Made by a program: the position numbers and the translations under genes. The notes below the pieces were generated by a model that saw nothing but the letters and a program-made list of their open reading frames with translations, was not told the DNA's origin and made no database searches. From Kiritimatiellia bacterium (GTDB taxonomy: Bacteria; Verrucomicrobiota; Kiritimatiellia; UBA8416; JADHWI01): a stretch of 64,000 bases of DNA. Below are positions 8,667 through 17,378 of this stretch, one piece after another. Location of the stretch: NCBI GenBank assembly GCA_016783565.1, contig JADHWI010000004.1, forward strand, positions 22,346 through 86,345, read 5' to 3'. The first letter of the stretch is position 1; the number at the start of each line of letters is the position of its first letter.

Positions 8667-10115
8667 GTGAATCCAAAACCAGTTTTCCACTTGATATCTG
8701 TTATGCTTATGGTGCTGGGCCTGGCCATTGCATTCTGTGCATGGATTGCGTGGTTTTGCGGTGATCCGGTGCACACGCAAGTGGGGTTGCTTGAGTCCGC
8801 CGGGATTGTAGTGGTTGCCGGTGCCCTGCTGTTTGCCGGCACGCGTGGACCTGTGGACCTGTCACGTCGAGATGGATTTGGAATTGTTGCGCTGGGCTGG
8901 ATTATGGCGGCGAGTTTCGGGGCGTTGCCCTATCTGTTGACGGGGGTCATCGTCAACCCTGTTGCAGCCGTGTTTGAGACCATGTCTGGGTTTACGACGA
9001 CCGGGGCTTCGGTCCTGTCCGATCTTGAGGCCATTCCGTGCGGGGTGATGTTCTGGCGTGCCATGACGCATTTCTTCGGTGGCATGGGTGTGCTGGTTCT
9101 GTGTGTGGCCATTCTTCCATTCCTTGGAGTGGGCGGGATGCAGATTTATCGTGCGGAGATGCCGGGACCCTCGAAGGATCGGCTTACCCCTCGCATTGCC
9201 ACGACGGCGAAATTGCTGTGGGGGGTATACGTGTTGCTTTGCGTGGCCGAAGCCGGATTGTTGCGTCTGGGTGGGATGAACTGGTTCGATGCCTTCTGTC
9301 ACGCATTCGCGACGATGGCTACGGGTGGGTTTTCGACCCGGAGCGCCAGCGTCGCTGCATACAACAGTGTTTATATTGAGACCGTAATTATCGTTTTTAT
9401 GTTTTTGGCAGGCACGAACTTTGCGTTAAATTATCGTGCGTTAACCGGGCAGCCGCTCTGCTATTTTCGTGATCCGGAATTCAGGTTTTACCTGGGCGTA
9501 TGGCTGACCGCGACAGCGGTGATTGTCTGGAATATACATGGCTCGGTGTATTCCTCTTTCGGCGAGGCTGTGCGCGCGGCATTTTTTCAGTCGACCTCTA
9601 TTATGACCACGACGGGATTCTGTACCGAGAATTTTGACGTGTGGCCGGGGGCCTCCAAGGTGGTTCTGATACTGTTGATGTTTGTCGGTGGTTGTGCGGG
9701 TTCGACCGGTGGCGGGATGAAGAACATCCGCATCTTTGTGGTCGTGAAGAAGGTGCTTCGTGAAGTACGGCTGTTTATGCAACCGCAGGCCGTGCTGAAG
9801 GTCAAAATCGGGCGTGTGCCGGTGTCACCGGAAGTGATATCACACATCTCAGCATTCTTTATCGTCTTTGTCTTGGTGTTTGCCATGGGGACGTTGATCA
9901 TGACATTCTTTACACCGGATTTGCAGACGGCGTTGTCGTCCGTTATCGCCACGCTCGGAAACATTGGTCCCGGGTTGGGTGGCGTGGGTGCGGTGCAGAA
10001 CTATGCGGCTATTCCCGCGCCCGGTCAGGTGTTGTTGACCGTGTTTATGCTGCTGGGGCGACTGGAGCTCTACACGGTATTGATTGTGCTTTTGCCGAGT
10101 TTCTGGCGAAAATAG
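8667..10115 (+). CDS. trkH: Trk potassium uptake transmembrane subunit TrkH
   Basis: The 482-residue polytopic protein has the repeated selectivity-filter loops of the TrkH/KtrB family, for example MSGFTTTGASVL (about residue 110), MATGGFSTRS, TTTGFCTEN and GNIGPGLGGVG. It forms the K+ channel in the inner membrane, gated by TrkA. The start is a GTG at 8667 with GAGGG upstream. It is followed 33 nt later by an SLC12-like transporter, which makes a three-gene ion-homeostasis operon. Length and topology are normal for the family. Confidence 0.95.
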   Translation: MNPKPVFHLISVMLMVLGLAIAFCAWIAWFCGDPVHTQVGLLESAGIVVVAGALLFAGTRGPVDLSRRDGFGIVALGWIMAASFGALPYLLTGVIVNPVAAVFETMSGFTTTGASVLSDLEAIPCGVMFWRAMTHFFGGMGVLVLCVAILPFLGVGGMQIYRAEMPGPSKDRLTPRIATTAKLLWGVYVLLCVAEAGLLRLGGMNWFDAFCHAFATMATGGFSTRSASVAAYNSVYIETVIIVFMFLAGTNFALNYRALTGQPLCYFRDPEFRFYLGVWLTATAVIVWNIHGSVYSSFGEAVRAAFFQSTSIMTTTGFCTENFDVWPGASKVVLILLMFVGGCAGSTGGGMKNIRIFVVVKKVLREVRLFMQPQAVLKVKIGRVPVSPEVISHISAFFIVFVLVFAMGTLIMTFFTPDLQTALSSVIATLGNIGPGLGGVGAVQNYAAIPAPGQVLLTVFMLLGRLELYTVLIVLLPSFWRK

Positions 10116-10148
10116 GCATCGGCAACTGCGCGAAAGGAAGTGTGTGTT

Positions 10149-12350
10149 ATGGCACAGCAAAGCGCAACACAGTCCAAGGCGGCGCGCTTCGGAACTTTTG
10201 GCGGCGTGTTTACTCCCTGTACGCTGACGATCCTTGGCGTCATTATGTTTCTGCGCTTCGGTCAGGTCGTCGGCAATGCCGGTGTGCTGCGAGCGATTTG
10301 CATTGTGTTAACCGCCAAGCTCATTACGGTGCTGACGGCGTTGTCGCTGTCTGCGGCCGCGACGAATACGCGGGTAAAGGGAGGCGGTGCATATTATTTG
10401 ATCAGTCGCTCCCTTGGCATTGAGTTCGGTGGTGCGATCGGCGTGGTGTTCTATGTGTCGCAGGCGATCGCGGTGGCTCTCTATGTCATGGGTTTCACTG
10501 AGGCTCTCATCGCCATTGTACCGGATCTTGCTGCTGCGCCCCGCGTGTTAGCGACTGTCGTGAATGTGGTTGTCTTTGTTTGCGTGTTTATTGGCGCCGG
10601 GTGGGCGATCAAGGTGCAATATGTGATTTTGGGAGCTTTGATGCTGGCGATCACATCGTTTGCACTCGGGGCGTTAAGGCTTTGGGATTCCGCGTTGCTG
10701 GCAGCAAACTGGAACCAGAGCTACGAGCCCGGGCAGAGTTACTGGATCATGTTTGCATTGTTCTTCCCTGCGGTGACGGGCATCATGGCAGGTGCCAACA
10801 TGTCGGGCGACCTGAAAAATCCGGGTCGTTCCATTCCGCGTGGCACGTTGTTGGCAATCCTGTTCACGGGGCTGGTCTACCTGGGGGTTGCCGTGCTTCT
10901 TGGAGCTTCGTCCTCACGTGAAGCATTGAAAACCGATTCAATGATTGTATCGACGAATGCGCTGGTTCCATTATTGATTGTGGTGGGCGTGTTTGCGGCC
11001 ACACTTTCTTCGGCCCTGGGCAGTATGATGGGGGCTCCACGAATATTGCAGGCTCTGGGGCGCGACAAGGTATTGCCATTTCTGAAACCTTTCGGAAAGG
11101 GTAGCGGCCCGGCTTCGGAACCGCGTCGTGCAACCGTGGTTTCTTTTGCAATCGCCCAGAGTGGTATCATGCTCGGGGACCTCAATGCGATTGCCCCGGT
11201 GATTACGATGTTTTTCATGATTACCTACGGTGCAATCAACCTGGCGACTTTTTTCGAAGCTTTCAGTGGAAACCCCAGCTATCGTCCGACGTTTCGCTGG
11301 TGTCATTGGGTGCTGTCGTTGGCCGGGGCGGTGCTTTGCGGCGGTGTCATGTTTCTGATCAATGCTTTGTGGGCCGTTGTGGCCGTGATCACCATGGGCG
11401 GTATCTATGCGTATCTGCGACGTCAGGAACTGCAGGTGACGTGGGGAGATGTGGCCAGCGGAACGATGTTTGAGCGTGCTCGACGAAACTTGCTGATGCT
11501 GGAGGAAGAGGAGTACCATGCCAAGAATTGGCGACCGGCCATTCTGGTGATGGGCGGTGGAAGTGCGGATCGCTTGTATATTGCTGTGTATGGGCGCCGT
11601 CTGGCAGGCAAGCACGGGTTGTTGATGCTGGGGCATGTTCTGGTGGGTGATGCGGATGAGCTGCTGGAGCGTCATGTCAAAGTGCAACCCGCGCTGCGCA
11701 AGCTGATTGCCGACAATGAGTTGGAAGCGTTTCCTGTGGTTACGATTGCTCCGGAGTTGACGGCCGGGATCTCCTCGCTGATTCAGTGTTGTGGCGTGGG
11801 CGCGCTGCGCCCGAATATGGTGCTTTTGGGATGGAATACTGATCCCGGTAAGAGGGCTGACTTTGAAGCCAATTTGCGTACGGTTGTGCGATTGGGAAGG
11901 AGCATGGCGGTCCTGCGTTGTCTGGAACCGCCCGAAGATATATGGGATATTCGATCCGGCACCGTGGATGTATGGTGGCAGGGCAAGGGGGCTAATGGGC
12001 ATTTGATGCTACTGCTTGCCTACGTGCTGTGCCGTGATCCTGACATGCGTGGTCGAAAGGTGCGGTTGATTCGTATGTTGCCTTCGGAGACAGGGCGCGA
12101 AGAGACGCTCACACATTTGCGCAAGCTGTCCGAAGAGGTTCGGATTCCTGCCGAGGGCGTCGTCGTGGTCGGCGAAGATTTTGCCCAGGTCGTACGTGCT
12201 CAGAGTGCACGCGCTTCTTTGGTCATGCTTGGGATGGCGGACCCGCGTGAACAGGAGGACGGCTTTGTCTCCCGTTTAGAGTTTCTCGCAGCAGATTTGC
12301 CCAACGTGCTGTTTGTCTACAGTGCTGGAGACATGAGCCTGCATGCCTAG
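10149..12350 (+). CDS. SLC12-like cation/chloride or amino-acid transporter (APC superfamily)
   Basis: The 733-residue protein begins FGTFGGVFTPCTLTILGVIM, the typical first transmembrane helix of the SLC12/APC family, and has about 12 membrane segments up to residue 425. A soluble C-terminal domain of about 300 residues follows, with the LMLGMADPREQEDGF phrase typical of SLC12 C-terminal domains. The ATG at 10149 has AGGAAG 8 nt upstream; an in-frame GTG at 10140 is too close to that box. Its place directly after trkAH suggests K+-coupled or chloride-coupled ion transport in osmotic balance. Substrates of bacterial members are poorly known, so an amino-acid permease remains possible. Confidence 0.8.
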   Translation: MAQQSATQSKAARFGTFGGVFTPCTLTILGVIMFLRFGQVVGNAGVLRAICIVLTAKLITVLTALSLSAAATNTRVKGGGAYYLISRSLGIEFGGAIGVVFYVSQAIAVALYVMGFTEALIAIVPDLAAAPRVLATVVNVVVFVCVFIGAGWAIKVQYVILGALMLAITSFALGALRLWDSALLAANWNQSYEPGQSYWIMFALFFPAVTGIMAGANMSGDLKNPGRSIPRGTLLAILFTGLVYLGVAVLLGASSSREALKTDSMIVSTNALVPLLIVVGVFAATLSSALGSMMGAPRILQALGRDKVLPFLKPFGKGSGPASEPRRATVVSFAIAQSGIMLGDLNAIAPVITMFFMITYGAINLATFFEAFSGNPSYRPTFRWCHWVLSLAGAVLCGGVMFLINALWAVVAVITMGGIYAYLRRQELQVTWGDVASGTMFERARRNLLMLEEEEYHAKNWRPAILVMGGGSADRLYIAVYGRRLAGKHGLLMLGHVLVGDADELLERHVKVQPALRKLIADNELEAFPVVTIAPELTAGISSLIQCCGVGALRPNMVLLGWNTDPGKRADFEANLRTVVRLGRSMAVLRCLEPPEDIWDIRSGTVDVWWQGKGANGHLMLLLAYVLCRDPDMRGRKVRLIRMLPSETGREETLTHLRKLSEEVRIPAEGVVVVGEDFAQVVRAQSARASLVMLGMADPREQEDGFVSRLEFLAADLPNVLFVYSAGDMSLHA

Positions 12351-12402
12351 AGTTTCGTATTGCGGATTGGGTTTGTGATATACGACTTCAGGCATCCCAT
12401 TG

Positions 12403-12467
12403 ATACCGACCGGACTCCAGATAGCCTCTGGCTGAACCATGGAGTCCGGCAGATTCTTTATCGGTAT
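12403..12467. terminator. Nested inverted repeats between convergent genes
   Basis: Outer arms ATACCGA/TCGGTAT (12403-12409 and 12461-12467) enclose 10-bp arms CCGGACTCCA/TGGAGTCCGG (12410-12419 and 12440-12449). A small CCAGA/TCTGG hairpin overlaps inside. It lies between the ends of the transporter gene (plus) and the metal-efflux operon (minus). It has no T-tract, so it may stop or protect both transcripts without being a classical intrinsic terminator. Confidence 0.55.
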
Positions 12468-12667
12468 TAGTGATCATGCCCTTCATGACTGTCGTGATCG
12501 TGCTCGCCAGCAGGGCAGGTAGCCGTCGCCTCTTTAGCCATTTCCGGCTCCCAGTTTGTTGACGTGTTTTCACTCTTTTGTTCGGTGATCTCTGGTTTGG
12601 CTGATTCTGTGTTGCCGCAGCCTACGCAAAGGCCTGCGATGATGAGTAATGCAAGCATGCTCTTCAT
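12467..12667 (-). CDS. Small His-rich lipoprotein of metal-efflux operon
   Basis: This 66-residue protein starts MKSMLALLIIAGLCVGC, a lipoprotein signal with the acylated Cys at position 17, and ends in CPAGEHDHDSHEGHDH, a dense His/Asp/Glu tail with one Cys. It should be anchored on the periplasmic side of a membrane and bind metal ions. Its start overlaps the stop of the RND pump gene as ATGA, and GGGAG lies upstream, so it is the last gene of the operon and translationally coupled. A periplasmic metal-chaperone or sensor role is inference. An in-frame ATG at 12910 exists but lies wholly inside the pump gene. Confidence 0.75.
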   Translation of the reverse strand: MKSMLALLIIAGLCVGCGNTESAKPEITEQKSENTSTNWEPEMAKEATATCPAGEHDHDSHEGHDH

Positions 12668-15600
12668 ATCTCTTCTCCCGTTGTTGTGTTTTCTATGCCA
12701 GGTTGGCGTTTCCAGTGTTTCTCGATCCAAATATATGCAGCGGGGATGACAAATAGCGTCACGACGGTTGATGTGGCAAGGCCAAAGACAACCACGATAG
12801 CCAGGGGACGTTGCACTTCTGAACCGGTGCCGGTCGCGATGATCAATGGCAGCAGCCCCAGTGCGGTGGTGACCGTGGTCATGAGAACGGGTCTGAATTT
12901 TGATCGGCACCCGGATAGTACGGCAGTCAGCAAGGACGTACCTTCCTGGCGAAGCCGTTCAAATCGTGATATCAGTACAACACCATCAGTCAGAGCAATC
13001 CCGAAAAGTGCGATGAATCCGATGGAGGAAGGAATGCTGATGTTCTCACCAAAGGCTGCCAGTGCCAGTACTCCGCCGACTAATGCCAGAGGCACATTCA
13101 GCATAATGAGCAAAGCGAGCCGGATAGACCCAAAGAGACCGTAGAGCATGCTGAGTACCAGAGCCAGCGTGATGGGGATGACGACTGCCAGCCTGCGGTT
13201 TGCGGCTTGCTGTAGTTCGAATTGTCCACCCCATGCCACCCTGTATCCCGTTGGAAGTATATCCGCTTGTGAAACTGCGGTTTGCGCATCTCTCACAAAG
13301 GTTCCGACATCGCGGCCGCGGACGTTGCATTGTACTGAGATGTAGCGCTGGGTATTTTCTCTGCTGATTTGCCGCAGACCGGTCACCGTTTTAATCTCGG
13401 CCAGAGTGCTTAGCGGGACGTGTGATCCGGATGGTGTGAGAATCAGTAAGTTGCCAATAGCTTCGTTGTCTTCCTGGTAGCGTTTATCCAGACGTACCAG
13501 GATTCGTGATGACATTTCTCCCTCGAATACATCGCCGACGACATCCCCTGTAAGAGCCTGGTGGACGAGGGCTTGAACTTCGTGCTTGTTGAGCCCGTAG
13601 CGGGCCAGATGCTCAGTGTTTAAAATGACCTGTACCTGAGTCTGTCCGTCTGTTTGTTCCACTCGTAGATCGGCAACGCCATCAACCTCTGCTACGATGT
13701 GTTCTATTTCGCCAGCCAGCGTTTTCAGCTGATCCATGTCGTCGCCGAAGATTTTCATGACGACTTGCGCTCCGGATCCGGCGATCAGGCCGTCCACTTC
13801 GTGTGCAATGGGCTGAGAGAAGCCGATGGCGACGCCAAGGAATTCATCCAGGCGATCTTCGAGAACGGCAACGACTTCCTGTTGGGTTCTGGATCTGCTC
13901 CCGAATCGCCGGGGCTTCAGGGTGATGGTGATGCACCCGTAGTTTGTGTGGTGCATGTGCGGACCGACTTCCCCGTAACCGATGTCCGCGATGATGTTTT
14001 TAATCTCGGGAACGTCCGTAGCGATTTCTGAAATGTCCGAGCAGATTGACTTGATCTCCTCCAAAGAAATGTTCGGGTTCATGTAGGCGTAGCAGTTGAT
14101 GGTGCCTTCCTGCAAAGTGGGCACGAACTCTCTGCCTAAATGTGCGAATCCCATTATGCCGCATCCCAGAAGCACCAGAAGTATGCCGTTTAAGGCGAAG
14201 GGATGTTTGAGTGTTCTGTTGACCATCTTCTCATAGCCATTCAGCAGTCGGGTTAAGACCTCTCCCGGTCCACGCCCAGCACGCCTGTGGTCCGTGCGGT
14301 GCAGTAGACGGAAGAAAATAGGCGCGACCAGAAGTGCGTAGAGAAGGGAGCCTCCCATGGTTGCGACGACCGCAAATGCCAGCGGTTTGAACATTTTCCC
14401 CTCGATTTCACCAAGTGTGAAGATGGGTAGAAAGACGACCGCGATCACCGCTACGGCAAACACAATCGGACGTCCGACTTCCTGAGCGGCTTTCAAAATT
14501 TGGCTTTCGCTCTCGCGTTGTCCTTTTTTGGTGCCGGCGGCAGTCTGGAGCTTTTCGACCATGATGATGCTTGCATCAATGATCATGCCAAGCGCGATGG
14601 CCATCCCCCCGAATGAAATGAGGTCTCCCGGGATTCCGCTTCGTTCCATGAGCACGATTCCGAACAGCAGTGCGAAAGGAAGCGAGCAAACCATGATGAA
14701 TGCATTTCTCAGGTTTCCCAGAAACAGAAATGCCACCACGGACACAAGGAACAGGCCGAGCAGCAGCGCGTTGCGGACCGTTCGGATGCTGTCGGCCACG
14801 AGGTCCGCCTGGTCATAATAGGGTATAATCTTGACGTTTTCAGGAAGGGTCTCGTTGAGCTCGCCAATGCGGGCACGGAGATCTTTGATTACGGCGAATG
14901 AATTCGCGCGGTGCAGTTTGTACACCCCACCCAGAACCACTTCCTGTTTGCCGTCCAGAATGGCCACGCCCCTGCGGAAAGCCTGTCCCAGGTTGACGGT
15001 GCCCAGGTCTTTTACGAGCACTGGTTTTGCATCGATGGTTTTGACGACCGTGTTGGCAATTTCTCCGACGCTGCTGACGCGACCCAGCGTACGCACAATG
15101 AGCTCCTCGCTGCCTCGCGTGATGATGCCGGCACCGACGTTTGCATTATTCAGTTCTATGGCCTTACTGACGTCTGAGACGGTGAGACCGTGAGAGAGTA
15201 AATTTTCGGGTGAAAGCGCCACTTCGTATTGACGGATGAATCCTCCCTGGCTGATGACTTTGGCGACGCCAGGTACGGTTTCAATGCCGCGTTTGATGAT
15301 CCATTCGTGCAGAGTCCGAACTTCCGTAATGTCACGGTTTTCGGCTTCAAGATAATAGGCAAGGATCTTACCCATGCCGCTGGCCACTGGCCCCATTTCA
15401 AGTCCATGCGGCATATCCACGCCTTCCGGAATACCTTCTTCTGCTTGTTTGAGACGTTCTGAGACGAGCTGTCTGGCACGGTAGATGTCAATATCGTCTT
15501 CGAAGTAGACGTTGACGGTTGATAATCCAAGCGAGGACAGAGAACGAATTTTCTGCACGCCTGGAATGCTGCGCATTGCCGTTTCCGCAGGGCGTGTTAC

Positions 15601-15792
15601 AAGCTGCTCGACTTCCTCGGGAGCCATTCCGTCAACTTCCGCAAAGACCTGAACGAGGTTGGGACTGATGTCCGGGAATGCATCGATGGAGAGTCTGGAG
15701 AGTGCGGAGACACCCAGGGTGCAGACCACTACGGTTGTGATGACTGCGAGCAGCTTGTGCTTTAATCCAATATGTATAATCTTTTCAATCAT
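12664..15792 (-). CDS. Heavy-metal RND efflux pump, CusA/CzcA family
   Basis: The 1042-residue protein begins MIEKIIHIGLKHKLLAVITT and has the HAE-RND layout of 12 transmembrane helices and two large periplasmic loops. TM4 reads GGMAIALGMIIDASIIMVEKL (about residues 393-413). The aspartate equivalent to CzcA Asp408 and the glutamate equivalent to Glu415 are present. The position of Asp402, needed in divalent-cation CzcA, is replaced, which leans toward the CusA branch. It would use proton flux to export Cu/Ag or related ions through the adaptor and TolC-like channel encoded upstream. Substrate remains uncertain without an alignment of the periplasmic methionine sites. Confidence 0.92.
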   Translation of the reverse strand: MIEKIIHIGLKHKLLAVITTVVVCTLGVSALSRLSIDAFPDISPNLVQVFAEVDGMAPEEVEQLVTRPAETAMRSIPGVQKIRSLSSLGLSTVNVYFEDDIDIYRARQLVSERLKQAEEGIPEGVDMPHGLEMGPVASGMGKILAYYLEAENRDITEVRTLHEWIIKRGIETVPGVAKVISQGGFIRQYEVALSPENLLSHGLTVSDVSKAIELNNANVGAGIITRGSEELIVRTLGRVSSVGEIANTVVKTIDAKPVLVKDLGTVNLGQAFRRGVAILDGKQEVVLGGVYKLHRANSFAVIKDLRARIGELNETLPENVKIIPYYDQADLVADSIRTVRNALLLGLFLVSVVAFLFLGNLRNAFIMVCSLPFALLFGIVLMERSGIPGDLISFGGMAIALGMIIDASIIMVEKLQTAAGTKKGQRESESQILKAAQEVGRPIVFAVAVIAVVFLPIFTLGEIEGKMFKPLAFAVVATMGGSLLYALLVAPIFFRLLHRTDHRRAGRGPGEVLTRLLNGYEKMVNRTLKHPFALNGILLVLLGCGIMGFAHLGREFVPTLQEGTINCYAYMNPNISLEEIKSICSDISEIATDVPEIKNIIADIGYGEVGPHMHHTNYGCITITLKPRRFGSRSRTQQEVVAVLEDRLDEFLGVAIGFSQPIAHEVDGLIAGSGAQVVMKIFGDDMDQLKTLAGEIEHIVAEVDGVADLRVEQTDGQTQVQVILNTEHLARYGLNKHEVQALVHQALTGDVVGDVFEGEMSSRILVRLDKRYQEDNEAIGNLLILTPSGSHVPLSTLAEIKTVTGLRQISRENTQRYISVQCNVRGRDVGTFVRDAQTAVSQADILPTGYRVAWGGQFELQQAANRRLAVVIPITLALVLSMLYGLFGSIRLALLIMLNVPLALVGGVLALAAFGENISIPSSIGFIALFGIALTDGVVLISRFERLRQEGTSLLTAVLSGCRSKFRPVLMTTVTTALGLLPLIIATGTGSEVQRPLAIVVVFGLATSTVVTLFVIPAAYIWIEKHWKRQPGIENTTTGEEI

Positions 15793-15809
15793 GGTCGATT
15801 CTCCGTGGA

Positions 15810-17378
15810 TCAGTGTGAATGCCCTGCGTGTGCGCCGCGTTCACCTGCTGCCGACTTGATGTATTCTGCCTTCAAGTGGAAGGCATTTACGGTGGCAACC
15901 TTTTCTCCGACGTGTAAGCCTTTGAGAATTTCTATCGTTTTGCCATCCGTTATGCCGGTTGTGACTTCGCGCAGTTCAAAGTCGGCCTTGCCCCACACGA
16001 ACACGCAGGGGTGATCATTCACCAATTGCACACTCGCTTCAGGTACGATAACGGCCTCTTCCCGGGAGGGTATGAGTATGGCTGCGTCAACAAAAGTTCC
16101 GGGGCGGAGTTTTTCCTCGGAATTACGCACGATGGCGCGTGCCAATGCGGTACGCGTGTCGGAAGCGACAATGGGTGAAATGAAGGTAATGGTCGTTTTC
16201 GTCGTACTGCCGTCAGGTAGATAGATGGTGACGAGTTGTTCTTCCTGTATTGATCCGATCGCATCCTGACTGATCGCCAGGTCTACCCAGACGCTCGTTA
16301 GATCTGCAATGGTGAAAACCTCGGCGGATTCATCGATGGACTCGCCCATCACAATATGTTTCTTGATTAAGGTTCCGTTAAAGGGAGCTCGTAATGCGTA
16401 CCATGCGAAGCGACGGTCTTTTCCCAGGGTGTCGGCGACGGGTGCGAGCGGATCTTTCCCGCAGTTTGGGTCGTCGCAAACGCATGGCTCAAGGCTCGTC
16501 GTTTCGGGAATCAGGGCTTCCACTTTCTTTACGGCCTCGTCATCAGCCCCTTTTAGACGCAATTGTTTTTCAGCGGCACTGGCGTTGAATCCCGCCAGTT
16601 GATTCTCCTGAATGGCTTCGGTATATGCGATCAGCGTTTCGTAGCGCGCCGTGTCCATGGCCGCAGCAAAGTGGGCTTGGGTTTGTCTCAGTGTGGTTTC
16701 GGCGATCAGGCGTTCCCTGTCGCTGCTGATTTTTTTGTCGTGTAGTCGTGCTTCCTGCTCGTAGGTGGTTCGTGCGGCCAGGAAGGCTGTATAGGCCGAA
16801 AGCAGTTGCCCCCGATATGCGCCCATTTCCAGGCTGTCCAGTTTATGGATGGCTTCGCTGGTGGCTTCTGTTTTGAGTAGTGCGATGAGTTTGATCACGT
16901 TTTCAAAGATCGCCTTGGCACGAGGCAGCTTGATGGCGCAGCAGCCGACTTCGGATTTCTTTTCGTAGAAGTTCAACTTGGCATTTGCGAGCTCATCGCT
17001 TTCGATCCATGCCAGAACATCATTGGTTTGTACGCGATCGCCGAGTGTTTTCTTTACCTCTCGTACGATTCCTTTTGCTCGCGGTACGACGTGTGCCACT
17101 CGATCCGAATTGATTTTGATTTCTCCTGGCACTCGAATCTCTCTGTGAACGGATCCGCGGACAGCGTACGCTATCTTTATGCCAAGGCGCTTAACTTGTT
17201 CCTGTGTGACGGGGATGCGTCGTGGCGCATTGTTGTGGTCTACATGTTCATAAGAAGTGTGTGGATGTTCTTCGTGGGAATCGTGCGGGTGGTTCTCTGC
17301 GGCAAAACTTGAACCGCTTGTCCACATCCACAGGGCTACTCCCGTGATCATTAATTGAATGTGTGTGTTTTTTTTCAT
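15810..17378 (-). CDS. Heavy-metal efflux periplasmic adaptor, CusB/CzcB family
   Basis: The 522-residue protein has a signal peptide (MKKNTHIQLMITGVALWMWTSGSSFA), then a His-rich stretch (NHPHDSHEEHPHTSYEHVDH) and an adaptor core. The core contains the lipoyl half-motif VVPRAKGIVREV (residues about 95-106), a long alpha-helical hairpin and a beta-barrel. It ends in AGHSH. A Cys-rich insertion PCVCDDPNCG lies at about residues 295-305. The His and Cys segments are likely metal-binding sites. Its start overlaps the outer-membrane gene's stop by 4 nt (ATGA) and it precedes the pump by 17 nt. Confidence 0.9.
   Translation of the reverse strand: MKKNTHIQLMITGVALWMWTSGSSFAAENHPHDSHEEHPHTSYEHVDHNNAPRRIPVTQEQVKRLGIKIAYAVRGSVHREIRVPGEIKINSDRVAHVVPRAKGIVREVKKTLGDRVQTNDVLAWIESDELANAKLNFYEKKSEVGCCAIKLPRAKAIFENVIKLIALLKTEATSEAIHKLDSLEMGAYRGQLLSAYTAFLAARTTYEQEARLHDKKISSDRERLIAETTLRQTQAHFAAAMDTARYETLIAYTEAIQENQLAGFNASAAEKQLRLKGADDEAVKKVEALIPETTSLEPCVCDDPNCGKDPLAPVADTLGKDRRFAWYALRAPFNGTLIKKHIVMGESIDESAEVFTIADLTSVWVDLAISQDAIGSIQEEQLVTIYLPDGSTTKTTITFISPIVASDTRTALARAIVRNSEEKLRPGTFVDAAILIPSREEAVIVPEASVQLVNDHPCVFVWGKADFELREVTTGITDGKTIEILKGLHVGEKVATVNAFHLKAEYIKSAAGERGAHAGHSH

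Noticed and set aside
10971-12002. 343-codon minus-strand open frame
   Set aside because: It lies wholly antisense to the SLC12-like transporter, is rich in His/Gln/Arg as expected of an antisense shadow, and has no recognisable domain.
12668-12910. N-terminal extension of the His-rich lipoprotein
   Set aside because: The added 81 residues are an out-of-frame reading of the RND pump gene; the lipoprotein signal starts at 12667 with its own GGGAG box and ATGA coupling.
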